DNA from: Gammaproteobacteria bacterium | Lineage (GTDB): Bacteria; Pseudomonadota; Gammaproteobacteria; Xanthomonadales; SZUA-36 | Assembly: GCA_030431095.1 (NCBI GenBank) | Contig: JAUIJU010000016.1 | Location: 1 to 64,000 of the forward strand | Length of the DNA: 64,000 nt | Reading direction: 5' to 3' | Shown here: positions 1 through 8,896 of the stretch, one piece after another | How positions within the stretch are numbered: position 1 is the stretch's first letter | Layout of the letters: the number at the start of each line of letters is the position of its first letter | The notes under the pieces: generated by a model | What the model was told of the DNA's origin: nothing | What the model saw: only the letters and a program-made list of their open reading frames with translations | The model's database searches: none | Program-made: the position numbers and the translations under genes

Positions 1-63
1 GACTGCGCGCTCGACAGCACCCTCGGCGCGATCGAGCGCCACGACACCTTCACCGTCGAGTGA
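1..63 (+). CDS. 3' end of a gene cut by the window edge
   Basis: An open frame runs from the first base to a TGA at 61-63 and encodes 20 residues ending in DTFTVE. It converges on the polymerase-like gene whose stop lies only a few bases away. Nothing in this tail identifies a family. It is probably the end of a real plus-strand gene because the frame is open to the edge, but chance cannot be excluded. Confidence 0.35.
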   Translation, partial: DCALDSTLGAIERHDTFTVE

Positions 64-66
64 CCC

Positions 67-1524
67 TCAGCGCAGCCGGATGGTGCCCGACCACCACGGA
101 TACCACCCCTCGTCCTGCGGCCCGCCCTCGCCCCACCCGATGCGGAACGCCGTGTAGCTGCGCTCTTCGAAAAGCGCTGATTTCGTGGGGTTTTCAAGCC
201 CCCCCGAATGACGCACGAACAGGTTGTAGTCCACCAGCTCGTGCAGGCCCATCAGCAGCAGGCCCAGCCCGGCGCCCACCTGCAGGTAGCGGAACTCGCC
301 CCAGTCGCCGCGCTTCCACACCGTGCCCCAGCGGCGGGCATACACCACCAGGAAGCCGGCGATCAGCACCATGGCGAACACGCCGCCGGTGAACATCCAC
401 TCCAGGTAGCTGTTGTGCGCCCGGTTGACCAGGAACATCGCCTGCGACACGTCCTGGAACGCTGGAAACGTGTTCACGAAAGAGCCTGTGCCTGAGCCCA
501 GCGGGAAAAACTGCCGAATCCCGTCCAGCACGCCGGCAAAGATGGTCCAGCGCCCGTCAGCAATGGGATCGTGTGCGCTGAAGCGGTCCAGTACAGGCCC
601 CAGGCCGATGGCGATGGCCAGCGCCAGGCCGATCGCGGTGACACGCCCCACGAGTCCGAACACGTTGCCACCACCGATACGCCGCGACAGCAGCACCGTG
701 ATCAGCACGATACCGATCATGGCCATGCCGATGCCCGCGCGCGAACGGCTGAACACCACGGCCAGCAGCAGCAACAGCGACAGCGCCCCGAAGAAGAACG
801 CGAGGTGTCCATCCGAGGTCGCCCAGTAGGCCAGGCGGGCGCGTAATCCCGGCTTGCGACCCGGGAATGCACGGTTGCGCCGTCCCAGGGTCGTGATGAA
901 CATGGCCAGTGACAGCATCAGCACCAGGTACATGAATCCGACGTAATTGTTGCGGCTGGTGTACGTGCCGACCGCGCTGCCGAAATGGCTGTACTCCATG
1001 CCCAGGTACAGCGGACTCTGCGGCCCGCCGCCGAACTGCATCAACCCGATCACCGCCTGGACGATGGCCATGCCGAACACGAAGCGCACCACCAGGCGAA
1101 GCTGGCGATGTGACAGGGCCTGCGCCATCACGAACACACCCAGGGGGAGCAACAACAGCAGTCCGCCCAGCAGCGTGTCACGCGGCACCACCGACAGGCT
1201 GACTGCCCCGTCGTTTGCACCCGCCAATGCAACGGCGGTGTAGTAGTCCGACTGCCCGGGCAGCAGGTCACGGCCCAGGCCCGGAACGGGAAGCCACTGC
1301 AGCAAGGGCAGCAACAGCAGGCCGAACAGCAAACCGGCCATTCCACGCCCCACGCCCCACGCTCTGCCGCGCAACAGGACCCAGGCCAGGCCGACGATGG
1401 CCAGCACGCCCAGCAGGGCCATGGCCAGCGGCGGCTTGCCGGAGCGAAACAGTGGCGCGAGCATCACCAGCGCCAGCATGAGCACGAGGCAGAGTCGATC
1501 TCCCACCTGGCCCCGACGAGGCAT
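67..1524 (-). CDS. O-antigen ligase/polymerase-like membrane protein
   Basis: 485 aa with about ten hydrophobic segments. A long loop between the later segments contains RAHNSYLEW, typical of the O-antigen ligase (Wzy_C) superfamily that polymerises or transfers undecaprenol-linked glycans at the periplasmic face. HELVDYNLFV near residue 430 matches the usual HSLVDFN ending. It is the last gene of the minus-strand block Wzc, J-domain, TPR, polymerase; its ATG overlaps the upstream TGA by one base (TGATG). Oddity: the last ~49 residues (70-216) do not look like the family, which normally continues with another membrane helix, so this end may be rearranged. The locus has a second, unrelated polymerase at 9662-11164; which one acts on the main polymer is not clear. 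Confidence 0.85.
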   Translation of the reverse strand: MPRRGQVGDRLCLVLMLALVMLAPLFRSGKPPLAMALLGVLAIVGLAWVLLRGRAWGVGRGMAGLLFGLLLLPLLQWLPVPGLGRDLLPGQSDYYTAVALAGANDGAVSLSVVPRDTLLGGLLLLLPLGVFVMAQALSHRQLRLVVRFVFGMAIVQAVIGLMQFGGGPQSPLYLGMEYSHFGSAVGTYTSRNNYVGFMYLVLMLSLAMFITTLGRRNRAFPGRKPGLRARLAYWATSDGHLAFFFGALSLLLLLAVVFSRSRAGIGMAMIGIVLITVLLSRRIGGGNVFGLVGRVTAIGLALAIAIGLGPVLDRFSAHDPIADGRWTIFAGVLDGIRQFFPLGSGTGSFVNTFPAFQDVSQAMFLVNRAHNSYLEWMFTGGVFAMVLIAGFLVVYARRWGTVWKRGDWGEFRYLQVGAGLGLLLMGLHELVDYNLFVRHSGGLENPTKSALFEERSYTAFRIGWGEGGPQDEGWYPWWSGTIRLR

Positions 1525-2795
1525 CAGGAACGTCCCTCGATGACCAGGTCATCGAACCAGATGACGCCGGAGACCTCGTGGTCCACTTCACGACTGCCGG
1601 CGGATACCAGGCGCAATATTTGCCCTGCACAGGTCGGTGGCACGACGAGATCGAAGGAAAATTCACGCCATTCACCGTCGCCGGAAAACAGCTCACTTTC
1701 CGCCAGCCACCCCGTGCTGCCTGTGGTACAGACCACGCGCCACTGCAATCCACGGCGGGCTTCCAGGCGTTCCGGCCGCACCCGCCCCCGCACCCGGTAC
1801 GACCCCGGGGCCAGGAACAGGCGCTGGTGGAGATGCGAAAAGCGCTGGCGATCGCCACGAAAACTCAGCTTCAAGGCCGCCTGGCCACCCATGCCCGGTG
1901 TGCGCGCGGTCCCGATCTCGATGCCGTGATTCCGTGGCGGACGCGCCACCCAGTCAAACCCGTGATTGGCGGGCGGGCGCTCGAAGCCGCCGTTATACAG
2001 GTAACCCAGCTGCGCCAACGCTTCAGGCGGCAGCGCATTGACCCAGGCCAGGTAGGCTTCCGCCACCTGGCCGTCGCGGGCCAGGCGATCGGTGAACCGG
2101 CGGTCTTCGGCCGCCGATGTCGGAAAGTTACTGGAAGCGCGCCGGGCAGCGTATACGGAGCGCACGGTCTCCAGGTCCTGCGCCTCCTGAGCCAGGTGGC
2201 GGAAGAAATCGTCCCACCACGATGGCGGTTCGCTCACGTAAGGCGCCAGAAGGCCACGTGCGTCCGGATCCTCGGCCACACGCAGTAACAGGGAAAAAAT
2301 TTCATCGTGATACTCACGCCGATCCCCGTACAGGGCGCGCGCCAGGTGCGACAGGCCCTGCTCTGGCTTCTGGCGGCCCAGCCAGTAATAGCCCAGCTGT
2401 CGCTGCACGGAGGGGCTGACCGGGGACAGGCGATTGGCGGTTTCGGCCAGGGCATCGCTGACGCCGAAATTGTCGGCTTGCGCCTCGATCCCGGCCAACT
2501 GGGCCAGGGCCATCCCGTCCGCCGGATTTCCGCGGATGGCCTCACGCAGGTGACGGGCCGCCGAATCCGCGTCTCCTTTGGCCAGCATGCGTTCCGCCAG
2601 CCGGCGATGCGCCAGGGGGTTGGACGGGTCCCAGTACAGGGCTCGCTGGACGGCATTGTCGTCCCGTGCGCCATCGCGAACCGCTTTCGCCACGAAATGA
2701 TCCGACAGGCTCAAGGTGATCAGCGGCCAGGCGCAAAGCAGGGCCAGGAGTGCCGCGACAGCGCCCTTCAAAGTGTTGAACACGGTGCCCCCCAT
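1524..2795 (-). CDS. TPR protein with C-terminal carbohydrate-binding-like domain
   Basis: 423 aa from the ATG at 2795, chosen because it falls just after the stop of the upstream gene and begins an N-terminal membrane anchor/signal (residues ~6-28). Residues ~45-170 are helical TPR-like repeats (ALYWDPSNPLAHRRLAERML, then AAIRGNPADGMAL-type units). Residues ~265-420 look like a beta-sandwich of the galactose-binding/CBM4-9 type: an NGGFE start, SHLHQRLFLAPGSYRV, and a WFDDLVIEG ending. TPR-plus-jelly-roll proteins are frequent next to polysaccharide polymerases in exopolysaccharide loci and may scaffold assembly in the periplasm. A longer start at 2882 would overlap the upstream gene and lacks a sensible leader. 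Confidence 0.8.
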   Translation of the reverse strand: MGGTVFNTLKGAVAALLALLCAWPLITLSLSDHFVAKAVRDGARDDNAVQRALYWDPSNPLAHRRLAERMLAKGDADSAARHLREAIRGNPADGMALAQLAGIEAQADNFGVSDALAETANRLSPVSPSVQRQLGYYWLGRQKPEQGLSHLARALYGDRREYHDEIFSLLLRVAEDPDARGLLAPYVSEPPSWWDDFFRHLAQEAQDLETVRSVYAARRASSNFPTSAAEDRRFTDRLARDGQVAEAYLAWVNALPPEALAQLGYLYNGGFERPPANHGFDWVARPPRNHGIEIGTARTPGMGGQAALKLSFRGDRQRFSHLHQRLFLAPGSYRVRGRVRPERLEARRGLQWRVVCTTGSTGWLAESELFSGDGEWREFSFDLVVPPTCAGQILRLVSAGSREVDHEVSGVIWFDDLVIEGRS

Positions 2796-2802
2796 GATCC
2801 GG

Positions 2803-4344
2803 TCAACGTGACTCGTAGTGTAATCGGGTGATGCGCAGGCCGGAGGCCAGGCGTTCGACCACCAGGTCGATGCGCAATTCACCCTCGCGGGTGCGCCCGC
2901 CCTTCAGCGGTACCGTGGTGATGCTGGCCACGCCGTCGCCGGCGCCGAGCCCGGACGTGATGCGATTCCATTTGAAGTGTTTCAGTTCGAACTCGCGCCG
3001 CTCCGGCCGGGCAAAGAACTCCGAGTAGGTGTCAAAGATCGCATTACGCCCGTAGGCGTCGGTGGTGCGGGCGTTCTCACTGAACAGGGCCGTGAAGGCG
3101 GCGGCGTCGCCCTGCTCGTACGAGGCCTCGAAAGCCTCGAGCAACTCACCCAATTCCAGGGTCGTGATCTGCGGCTCGGTTGTCCGGGGAGCGATGGCGA
3201 CGGCGGGTAACGACGTGTCTGCGCTCACCCCATCGCTGTGCGCACCGGGTTCCACCGCAGCAGGGAAGGCTTCCGAAGCGGCGCCGCGTGGTGCCGGCTC
3301 GACAGCCGCTGACTCGTTCGGCACAGGCGCGGAAATGATCGGCATGGCCGTCGCGTGCTCCGGTTGGGCCGTGGCGATGTTTGCGCCCGGCTGCGTGGTG
3401 GCCTGCCCGACGACCGGGCCGCCGGCCGATGACGGCTCGGGTGCGGATGCGGAATTCCGGCTCCTGTCGTTCGCGCTTGACCCGGCCGGTGGCTCCCGTC
3501 GCGCCGCTTCGGGTCCGAGCACTGCCCGGGTCGCCTGGGCCACGCGGGCCTTGACCATGTCCTCGATCCGCTGGTCTGCAGAAGGGGTGCCATGGGGGCC
3601 ACCCGTCACGCCTGTGGAACGCGTGGGCTCGTCCCGCCCGGTCGGCCCGGTTTCGTTCGGCGTCACCGCCTTGCCCACCGCTGCTTCCTGCGCACGGGGT
3701 TTGAGGTGCAACTGCGGTTGTCGCGCCTGCATCGCAAGCGCGAGCACGAACAGCAACGCCACGCCCGCAACGAGACCGAGGACCACCTTCCAGGCAAGCG
3801 GCGTCATGCCACCGGCCCTCTCCGGTGCCGGCGGCGGAGGGCGCCGGCGTTCCGTGGCCCGGGTCCGCAGGGTGGTCGGGTCGAATCCGTCACGCTCCGC
3901 CGGCAGATCGGCGTCGTACGCCGCGCGGCGCGCGGCATCCCGCAAGGTGTTGTAGGCCTCGTTGATCCTGGGCGCGTAGACATCGCCCCAGTGCGTACCA
4001 CCCGCGTCATTGTCCGGATGGAACAATTTCATCAGGTAGTGATAGTGCCGACGAATCTGGGCGCGGTCGGCATCACGTCGTACGCCCAGGGTGCGGTAGT
4101 GATCACCGTCGGATTCGAGCATGGCCTGCTTGATGAAAAACGTCACCGCCGCCCTGCACTCTTCCGGTGACGCGCCCAGTCGCTCGGCCGTGCGTTCGAT
4201 GTGCTCGTCGGACAGTGCGTGAAATGGCGCGGCCAGCAGGTCGGATATGCCCGCCGGCAGCGGTCTGCCGCGATCGGTAAAGCGTCCGAAGCGCCGCGGC
4301 GCGCGGTAAAAATCGATGGCCGGACCGAGGAGTTCGGGAATCAC
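2803..4344 (-). CDS. Membrane-anchored J-domain protein with SnoaL-like C-terminus
   Basis: 513 aa, GTG start. Residues ~80-147 form a DnaJ J-domain with an intact HPD at 109-111 (KLFHPDN), so it should stimulate an Hsp70 ATPase. One membrane helix lies at ~184-205. A long Pro/Ala/Thr-rich linker (~210-385) follows, then a ~120-residue alpha+beta domain resembling SnoaL/NTF2 (LLEAFEASYEQGDAAAFTALF). The J-domain would be cytoplasmic and the C-terminal domain periplasmic. It sits directly between the Wzc-type kinase and the TPR protein and is co-transcribed with them, suggesting a chaperone role in export-machine assembly. That role is inferred. Confidence 0.85.
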   Translation of the reverse strand: MIPELLGPAIDFYRAPRRFGRFTDRGRPLPAGISDLLAAPFHALSDEHIERTAERLGASPEECRAAVTFFIKQAMLESDGDHYRTLGVRRDADRAQIRRHYHYLMKLFHPDNDAGGTHWGDVYAPRINEAYNTLRDAARRAAYDADLPAERDGFDPTTLRTRATERRRPPPPAPERAGGMTPLAWKVVLGLVAGVALLFVLALAMQARQPQLHLKPRAQEAAVGKAVTPNETGPTGRDEPTRSTGVTGGPHGTPSADQRIEDMVKARVAQATRAVLGPEAARREPPAGSSANDRSRNSASAPEPSSAGGPVVGQATTQPGANIATAQPEHATAMPIISAPVPNESAAVEPAPRGAASEAFPAAVEPGAHSDGVSADTSLPAVAIAPRTTEPQITTLELGELLEAFEASYEQGDAAAFTALFSENARTTDAYGRNAIFDTYSEFFARPERREFELKHFKWNRITSGLGAGDGVASITTVPLKGGRTREGELRIDLVVERLASGLRITRLHYESR

Positions 4345-4356
4345 GGCAACGCCGCC

Positions 4357-6630
4357 TCAGGCGGGCTGACGCCCTTGCCTGCGGTTGGAGGGCCCGTAGC
4401 TGTACTGGTATTCGTAGCCGTAGCCAAAGCCGGCGCGTTCCAGGTCGAACTTGGTCAGCACCGAGCCCAGGATGTGGGCCCGCGAATGCTGCCGCAGGCG
4501 CTTGATGCCCGCTTCCAGGGCGCCGGAACGGGTGCTCTTGGCCGCCGCGACCAGCATCGTGGCATCGGCGAGGTCGGCGAGGATGACGGCATCCGCCAGG
4601 CCCAGCAACGGTGGACTGTCGATGATGACGTAATCGAAACGTTTGGAGGCCAGGGCCGCCAGGTCCACCATCTTGCCGCTGGAAAGCAATTCCGCCGGAC
4701 TGGGCGGCAAGCGTCCGCTGGTGATGACGAACAGGTTGTCGACTTCGGTCGGCCGGGTGACCTGGGCCGGTTGCTGCTCACTGACCAGCAGGTCGGAAAG
4801 GCCGTGCTGGTTCCCCAGCTTGAACACCCGGTGCAGGGAGGGGTTGCGCAAGTCGGCATCGACCAACAACACGCTGGCGCCATTCTGCGCCAGGTTGATG
4901 GCCGTACTGACCGCGGTCGTGGTCTTGCCCTCTTCCGGGCTGACACTGGTGACGTGCAGCACCTTTGGCGCACCGTGCTCCGTGGAAAACATCAGCGCGG
5001 TGCGCAATGAACGGTAGGCTTCGGCGAAGGCGGAGGTGGGGTCTTCGTGCGCGTGCAGGGCCAGGCTGCTGCGCCGCTCCTTTTGTTCACGCACCCTGGG
5101 CACCACGCCAAGCACGGGCTTGCCGACCAGTTTCTCGAGTTCGTCGGCGGTCTTGATGGTGTCGTCGAGGCTTTCGAACAAAAACGCGAGCAGAACGCCA
5201 AGGAACAGGCCCAGTGCCAGGGCGATGGCCACGTTGAGCATCAGGTTGGGCTTGTACTTGCTGCGTGGAACCTGCGCCCGGTCGACCACGGAAATATTGT
5301 TGGTGCTGACACCGGCGGCAACGCCCACCTCCTTCATGCGCTGCAGCAGCCCGTCATACAGCTCGCGATTGGTGTCCACCTCGCGCTTCAGGGTCTGGAA
5401 ATCGGTGCTGCGCGCCTGCAGGTCGAGAATCTGCTGCTGGGTATTGGCGATGCTCTCCTGCAGTTTGGCCTCCTCCCGCAACTTGGCCTGGTACTGCACC
5501 TGGATGCCGCCACGGATCTGTCCAATCTCGGACTCGATGTCCGAGTCAACCTGCGTGATGCGTTCCTGCAGTCGCTGCATCCGGGGATAGGCCGGCTTGA
5601 AGACCTTCAGCAGCTCCTTGTACTCGGACTCCAGCTCGTTCTTCTGGCTCTTGAGGTTCTGGATCACCGGGCTGTTGAGCATCTGGGAAAGATTGCTGGT
5701 GCTGGCGCCGAGCATTTCCTGGTAATGGGACTCGGCCTCCAGGCGCTCCGCCTCCACCTCGACGAGCGCGACATTCATTTCACGCAGCTTGTCCGTGAGA
5801 ATGCCGAGGCGATCCTCCTGGTTGATGATGCCGCGCTGCTGCGAATAATTAACGAGTTCCCGCTCGGAATCCTCGAGGTCTGCGCGCACCTGCTTGATGC
5901 GGTCTTCGAGAAACTCCTTGGCATAGGTCGAGGCATCGAAACGGCGCTCGAGACTCATCGCCACGTACTCGTCGGCCAGCGTGTTGACCACCATGGCCGC
6001 TTCTTCCGGGTCGGTGCTGTCATAGTGAATCCGAACGAGCCGGGAATTGCGCACCGGTGTCACCGTGAGACGATTGAGGAACAGGGATTCCACGTCCGCC
6101 GAAACAGCGGGCGCGGTGTCGTCACCGGAGCCGCCGAACAGGTTCCGGACGCGACCGAGCAGTGACGGACCGGTCGCGCCATCGGGGTTCGACGGGTCCG
6201 CCACACCGGGACGGATTCCCAGCGTGTCGATCACCCGTCGCGCCAGCGTGCGGCTCTTCAGGAGTTCATACTGGGTCTGGTAGAAATCGCGGGCGTTGGC
6301 GGCCTCTTCCGCGGTGACGGATTCGAACTCGAGAACCTTGCCCGACTCCCGTTCGATCTGCAGCACGGTGCTGGCCCGGAACACCGGGGTCATCATGGTG
6401 GTTGCGACGATGACGATGAGCAGCAACAGGAGCGTGGTGGAAATGATCGTCCACTTGCGCCGTACCAGCACCTGCCAATACTGGCGCAGGTCGATGGCGT
6501 GGTCGTCCTCGGACTCGGCGGCCGCCGACTGGAAGGCCTGCTCGTACTGGACGAGCTGCTTCTTCAGCTCGGCAATCGTCAGCTGATGATCCTGGGGGAT
6601 CGGATCCGGGTGTCGATCATCAGAGTTCAT
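4357..6630 (-). CDS. Wzc-type polysaccharide co-polymerase and tyrosine autokinase
   Basis: 757 aa. ATG at 6630 preferred over an in-frame TTG at 6639. It has a cytoplasmic N-terminus, TM1 at ~59-80, a Wzz chain-length domain, a long periplasmic coiled coil (~205-430) and TM2 at ~460-485. A BY-kinase domain follows: Walker A SVSPEEGKTT at 562-571, Walker A' VLLVDADLRNP at ~587, and YVIIDSPP at 667. The C-terminus carries a tyrosine cluster YGYEYQYSY (737-745), the autophosphorylation tail. Such proteins control chain length and export of Wzy-dependent capsule or exopolysaccharide together with a Wza-like outer-membrane partner, here at 25105-25833. First gene of the leftmost minus-strand operon. 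Confidence 0.95.
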   Translation of the reverse strand: MNSDDRHPDPIPQDHQLTIAELKKQLVQYEQAFQSAAAESEDDHAIDLRQYWQVLVRRKWTIISTTLLLLLIVIVATTMMTPVFRASTVLQIERESGKVLEFESVTAEEAANARDFYQTQYELLKSRTLARRVIDTLGIRPGVADPSNPDGATGPSLLGRVRNLFGGSGDDTAPAVSADVESLFLNRLTVTPVRNSRLVRIHYDSTDPEEAAMVVNTLADEYVAMSLERRFDASTYAKEFLEDRIKQVRADLEDSERELVNYSQQRGIINQEDRLGILTDKLREMNVALVEVEAERLEAESHYQEMLGASTSNLSQMLNSPVIQNLKSQKNELESEYKELLKVFKPAYPRMQRLQERITQVDSDIESEIGQIRGGIQVQYQAKLREEAKLQESIANTQQQILDLQARSTDFQTLKREVDTNRELYDGLLQRMKEVGVAAGVSTNNISVVDRAQVPRSKYKPNLMLNVAIALALGLFLGVLLAFLFESLDDTIKTADELEKLVGKPVLGVVPRVREQKERRSSLALHAHEDPTSAFAEAYRSLRTALMFSTEHGAPKVLHVTSVSPEEGKTTTAVSTAINLAQNGASVLLVDADLRNPSLHRVFKLGNQHGLSDLLVSEQQPAQVTRPTEVDNLFVITSGRLPPSPAELLSSGKMVDLAALASKRFDYVIIDSPPLLGLADAVILADLADATMLVAAAKSTRSGALEAGIKRLRQHSRAHILGSVLTKFDLERAGFGYGYEYQYSYGPSNRRQGRQPA

Positions 6631-6799
6631 CGCTACCAACGAATGGGGTCAATTCGGCCTGGCGCGCAACGGTTCTCTCGACGCGGCCGAGTGGGTGAGT
6701 GACTGAAGCGTGCGCATTCCTGGTCAACTCGCGCCGCATCACCAATAACACCAGCCTTGCCAGGAAAGCATACGGGATATGCAAGTAATGACAAGGTAT
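6631..6799. other. Spacer between two minus-strand operons
   Basis: About 170 bases lie between the pyruvyltransferase end and the Wzc start. It must contain the leader and probably the promoter of the Wzc operon on the minus strand. I see no convincing terminator hairpin or -35/-10 pair. Confidence 0.5.
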
Positions 6800-7789
6800 T
6801 CAGGTCTCGAACTGTGCGCGCCAGGTCGCAATGGCCTCGGTCGGCAAGCGAATTTCGATGGGCTCGGGTCGGGTGAGCCGTTGCCGCAGCACGCTTTCAC
6901 CTGCAGAGAGGTCCAGGACCGGCAGATTCGTATCCCGCGCGATTTCCGACGCGCGGTTGTCGATCGAGACGATCATGGCCCGGTGCCCGTGTTGCAGGGC
7001 CCGGACACCGCCGTGCAGTCGGTTGCCCACGAATTCGAGGTCTTCGGCGTGGCTGAGGAGCTGGTCATAGGAAGCCAGGTTGGCGCCGAGCGCACTGGCC
7101 CGCGGAAACGCCTGGAGCAGTTCGCTGATGTAGGTCTGGTCGGCAATGCCCTGCGGCCACAGATAGACCGACTCATACAGATCACACAGTACGCCCAGCA
7201 GCTGTCGGTCGAACGGATGACGGTGGTGGTCGGCGTTCACGGTGGTGACGACCGTGCCGGCTTTCCTGGCGGGTAACCGGGAGAGCCCCTCCACGTCCAG
7301 GTCCCACATGGTCACGCAACTGGTGTTGACGACGTTTCCCACGCCCCGTTGCTCCAGCATCGACCGGGTGAATCCATCCCTGGCGGAATGCACGGCGGTG
7401 CGATGCAGCGCGCGTCGGAGCAGCAGGTCGGACAGGGAATGTGACCGTTGCTTGTAGTTCCGCCAACCCACACCCAGCAGCACGAGGTCTTTCACGAACG
7501 CGAGATCCCAGGGCCGGATTCGCCACTGGCTGTCGAAACCGAAATTCGGCGCGAGGATGTTGCTGCCACCCACCAACCGCACCCGTGCGCCCGCGCAGAA
7601 GCGATAGGACCGCAGACCGATGCGCTCGTGCGTCGGCACGGACACGTGAAACAGGTCGGGAAACAGGCGTATTAGCTCGCGGAATACGGCATCGGAAATC
7701 ACCTGGTCCCCACAATTCCGGGTGGTGATGGCCGGATCGAAGACCACGACGGAATCCGTCGCTTCGAGATACGTTCTGATCGACTTCAT
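6800..7789 (-). CDS. Polysaccharide pyruvyl transferase family protein
   Basis: 329 aa. The N-terminal NCGDQVISDAVFRELIRLFPD, the GGSNIL motif near residue 75 and a C-terminal NRLHGGVRALQHG (an NR-LH-G motif) are diagnostic of the CsaB/polysaccharide pyruvyl transferase superfamily. These enzymes add a ketal-linked pyruvate from PEP to sugar residues and so give the polymer negative charge. The ATG overlaps the upstream glycosyltransferase stop by four bases (ATGA), so translation is coupled. Last gene of the operon starting at 14111. The sugar acceptor cannot be read from the sequence. Confidence 0.88.
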   Translation of the reverse strand: MKSIRTYLEATDSVVVFDPAITTRNCGDQVISDAVFRELIRLFPDLFHVSVPTHERIGLRSYRFCAGARVRLVGGSNILAPNFGFDSQWRIRPWDLAFVKDLVLLGVGWRNYKQRSHSLSDLLLRRALHRTAVHSARDGFTRSMLEQRGVGNVVNTSCVTMWDLDVEGLSRLPARKAGTVVTTVNADHHRHPFDRQLLGVLCDLYESVYLWPQGIADQTYISELLQAFPRASALGANLASYDQLLSHAEDLEFVGNRLHGGVRALQHGHRAMIVSIDNRASEIARDTNLPVLDLSAGESVLRQRLTRPEPIEIRLPTEAIATWRAQFET

Positions 7790-8892
7790 GGACAGTCCGT
7801 CTCCTGGCGTTCCACCGGGAACAACGACTGCTCGAGCGCCTCGGCGCCCTGCAGGCTGTTCGCGTAACGTTCCGTATAGTGCGCGGTGACACGGCGGCGA
7901 AGTTGCTCCAGGCCGCCGCGTTCGAGTCGTGATTCGAGTTGCATCAGCGTTTGCTCGACGAAATCGACGTCATTCGGCACCAACAGGTCACCCGGCCCGA
8001 GCTGATCGCTGATGCAGCCGCGGTCACGCACGATGACCGGAACACCCTGCGAATGCGCTTCGAAGACCACCAGGGGCTGGGCCTCGTTGCGGTACCGGGT
8101 CGCGAAAACGAACACATCGATCGCCCGGAAGAAATCCGCCTTGGCCTCCCCGTGAACCGGTCCCAGGTAGCGTAGCGCGTGCCCCATCCTTTCGACATGC
8201 TGGTCGATCAACGCCCGGTATTCATCGCTGGCCGGACCCGCGAGGATGCCGTGAACCGGGAGCCCCCGCTTACGTGCCGTGTCCATCACCGCCAGGAATT
8301 CCAGCAGTCCCTTCTGTTCATCGAGATTGCCCAGCAAACCCAGCGTCAGCACGCGCTCCGGGCGTTCCAGGACACGCGCCTGTGGCTCGATGCACACGCT
8401 GTTGTCGACCACGAACGACACCCCGCAACGGTAGGACCGCGCAAAATCGGTGCGCATCGTCCGACTCAGGAAAATGGGAAAGAGGCGGGACCCACCGAGC
8501 CGCAGAATCCAGCTCATGGTCGCGTAGGGGGTGTTGATGTAGGCGTAGGAATGCAGGTGCAGGTATACCTCGAGTCCCAGCAGGCGGCACACCAAGAGGT
8601 GCAGGCAGTGATACACCTGGCCGAGTTTTCCCCCGTTGCAGGCGATGTATACCTTTTTCGCCCCACGGAGGCGTTCCCGGATGGTCTTCGCGATGCTGGC
8701 AAGGTTCCGAACCAGGCGCCGGGCATGGTAGCCGAAGGTGCGCTCCAGCCCGGGCGCGGCAACATCCACGCGGGCGACTTCGTGGCGCCGCGAGAACAGG
8801 TCCGCCAGGCGTTGCGTCACCAGCGACATCCCGTGGGTAGGCGGAGGGAACGGCCCCACCATGACGACTACCCTGCCCGCGGCGCCCGGCAT
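7786..8892 (-). CDS. GT4-type glycosyltransferase
   Basis: 368 aa from the ATG at 8892, four bases after the upstream sulfotransferase stop; extension to 9141 would run antiparallel to nothing useful and overlap that gene by 250 bases. The N-terminus VVMVGPFPPPTHGMS is the classic GT4 beginning. The C-terminal half contains LGLLGNLDEQKGLLEFL and FVFATRYRNEAQPLVVFEAHSQGVPVI, the GT-B nucleotide-sugar site with the acidic EAxxxGxP pattern. It adds one sugar of the repeat unit at the cytoplasmic membrane. Donor and acceptor are unknown. Confidence 0.88.
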   Translation of the reverse strand: MPGAAGRVVVMVGPFPPPTHGMSLVTQRLADLFSRRHEVARVDVAAPGLERTFGYHARRLVRNLASIAKTIRERLRGAKKVYIACNGGKLGQVYHCLHLLVCRLLGLEVYLHLHSYAYINTPYATMSWILRLGGSRLFPIFLSRTMRTDFARSYRCGVSFVVDNSVCIEPQARVLERPERVLTLGLLGNLDEQKGLLEFLAVMDTARKRGLPVHGILAGPASDEYRALIDQHVERMGHALRYLGPVHGEAKADFFRAIDVFVFATRYRNEAQPLVVFEAHSQGVPVIVRDRGCISDQLGPGDLLVPNDVDFVEQTLMQLESRLERGGLEQLRRRVTAHYTERYANSLQGAEALEQSLFPVERQETDCP

Positions 8893-8896
8893 TCGC

